Assembly: GCA_031273735.1 (NCBI GenBank)
Contig: JAISRI010000175.1
Span: forward strand, 1 to 5,698
DNA length: 5,698 nucleotides
Direction: 5' to 3'
Source of the DNA: Helicobacteraceae bacterium
GTDB lineage: Bacteria > Campylobacterota > Campylobacteria > Campylobacterales > SZUA-545
The position numbers were made by a program, and so were the translations under genes. The notes under the pieces are model-generated. The model did not search any database. It saw only the letters and a list, made by a program, of their open reading frames with translations, and was not told the origin of the DNA. The number at the start of each line of letters is the position of its first letter. The stretch's first letter is position 1. Positions 5,489 to 5,698 of the stretch are shown one piece after another.

Positions 5489-5698
5489 TTCTCAAATGCA
5501 ACCGTTACGCCACCAAGACCAAGTGCTGATTCAAGTCCCGATATATTGTCAATCTTGCCAAGTCTTGTGTAGCTGTACGGCGTCCGAAAGGTTTTATAAA
5601 AAAGCACTAAGCAATCACCGCCCCACAACATCAAATCCCCCGCTTGAATGGTTTTCGGACTATAAGCAGAGGTCGGAAGGGCGCTTGCTAGATTGTAG
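5485..5698 (-). CDS. Cyclophilin-like-fold protein, C-terminal part (runs off right edge)
   Basis: The minus strand is open from the right edge to TGA at 5485-5487, giving the last 70 residues of a protein. It contains ALPTSAYSPKTIQAGDLMLW, then GGDCLVLFYKTF, YSYTRLGKID, SGLESALG and a final VTVAFEK. This succession (GD-x-x-L-x-GGDCLVLFYK, then Y-x-RLG-x-I, then a closing V-x-V-x-FE strand) matches the small bacterial cyclophilin-like-fold family, as I recall it. These proteins have the fold of peptidyl-prolyl isomerases, but an isomerase activity is not established for them. The stop overlaps the next ATG by 4 bases, so the gene is co-transcribed with the cupin. The N-terminus, and with it any export signal, is outside the window. 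Confidence 0.75.
   Translation of the reverse strand, partial: YNLASALPTSAYSPKTIQAGDLMLWGGDCLVLFYKTFRTPYSYTRLGKIDNISGLESALGLGGVTVAFEK

Overview
The window reads as a chromosomal piece of a Campylobacterota (Epsilonproteobacteria) genome, probably from a nitrogen-fixing lineage. Three things point that way. The carboxyltransferase is of the divergent type that Campylobacter and its relatives carry, with DTSYRDG, FKDASG and HTHETAG motifs. The beta subunit has the signal-like N-terminal extension I associate with that group. The pseudopilin N-terminus and a 13-base poly-G/C tract also fit. This assignment comes from memory of families, not from a search.

Layout. Positions 1-325 (minus strand) hold the start of a type IV pilin/pseudopilin-like gene running off the left edge. 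Immediately upstream is a short open frame with a good ribosome binding site, and the two are separated by a run of 13 C (minus strand) that puts them out of frame. Positions 326-723 are a non-coding divergent promoter region. Positions 724-4141 (plus) are a tight three-gene operon in the order gamma, alpha, beta of a sodium-pumping oxaloacetate decarboxylase, ending at a strong hairpin (4151-4175). After a 176-base gap with a second hairpin and a 14-base palindrome comes nifQ (4318-4956, plus), recognised by its C-x4-C-x2-C-x5-C cluster motif. Two minus-strand genes converge on it: a lipoprotein-type metal cupin (5009-5488) and, overlapping it by 4 bases, the C-terminal part of a cyclophilin-like-fold protein that runs off the right edge.

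How the genes work together. The biotin carboxyltransferase (alpha) transfers CO2 from oxaloacetate to its own C-terminal biotin. The membrane beta subunit decarboxylates carboxybiotin and exports Na+, and gamma holds the complex together. NifQ delivers molybdenum for FeMo-cofactor assembly, so the organism probably encodes a Mo-nitrogenase elsewhere. The cupin/cyclophilin-like pair is probably a separate, translationally coupled unit of unknown physiological role. No RNA genes, insertion sequences or CRISPR arrays were seen.

Most worth a second look are the homopolymer tract that appears to switch the pseudopilin on and off, and the strong enrichment of the palindrome CGATCG (15 copies, all between 920 and about 4415).
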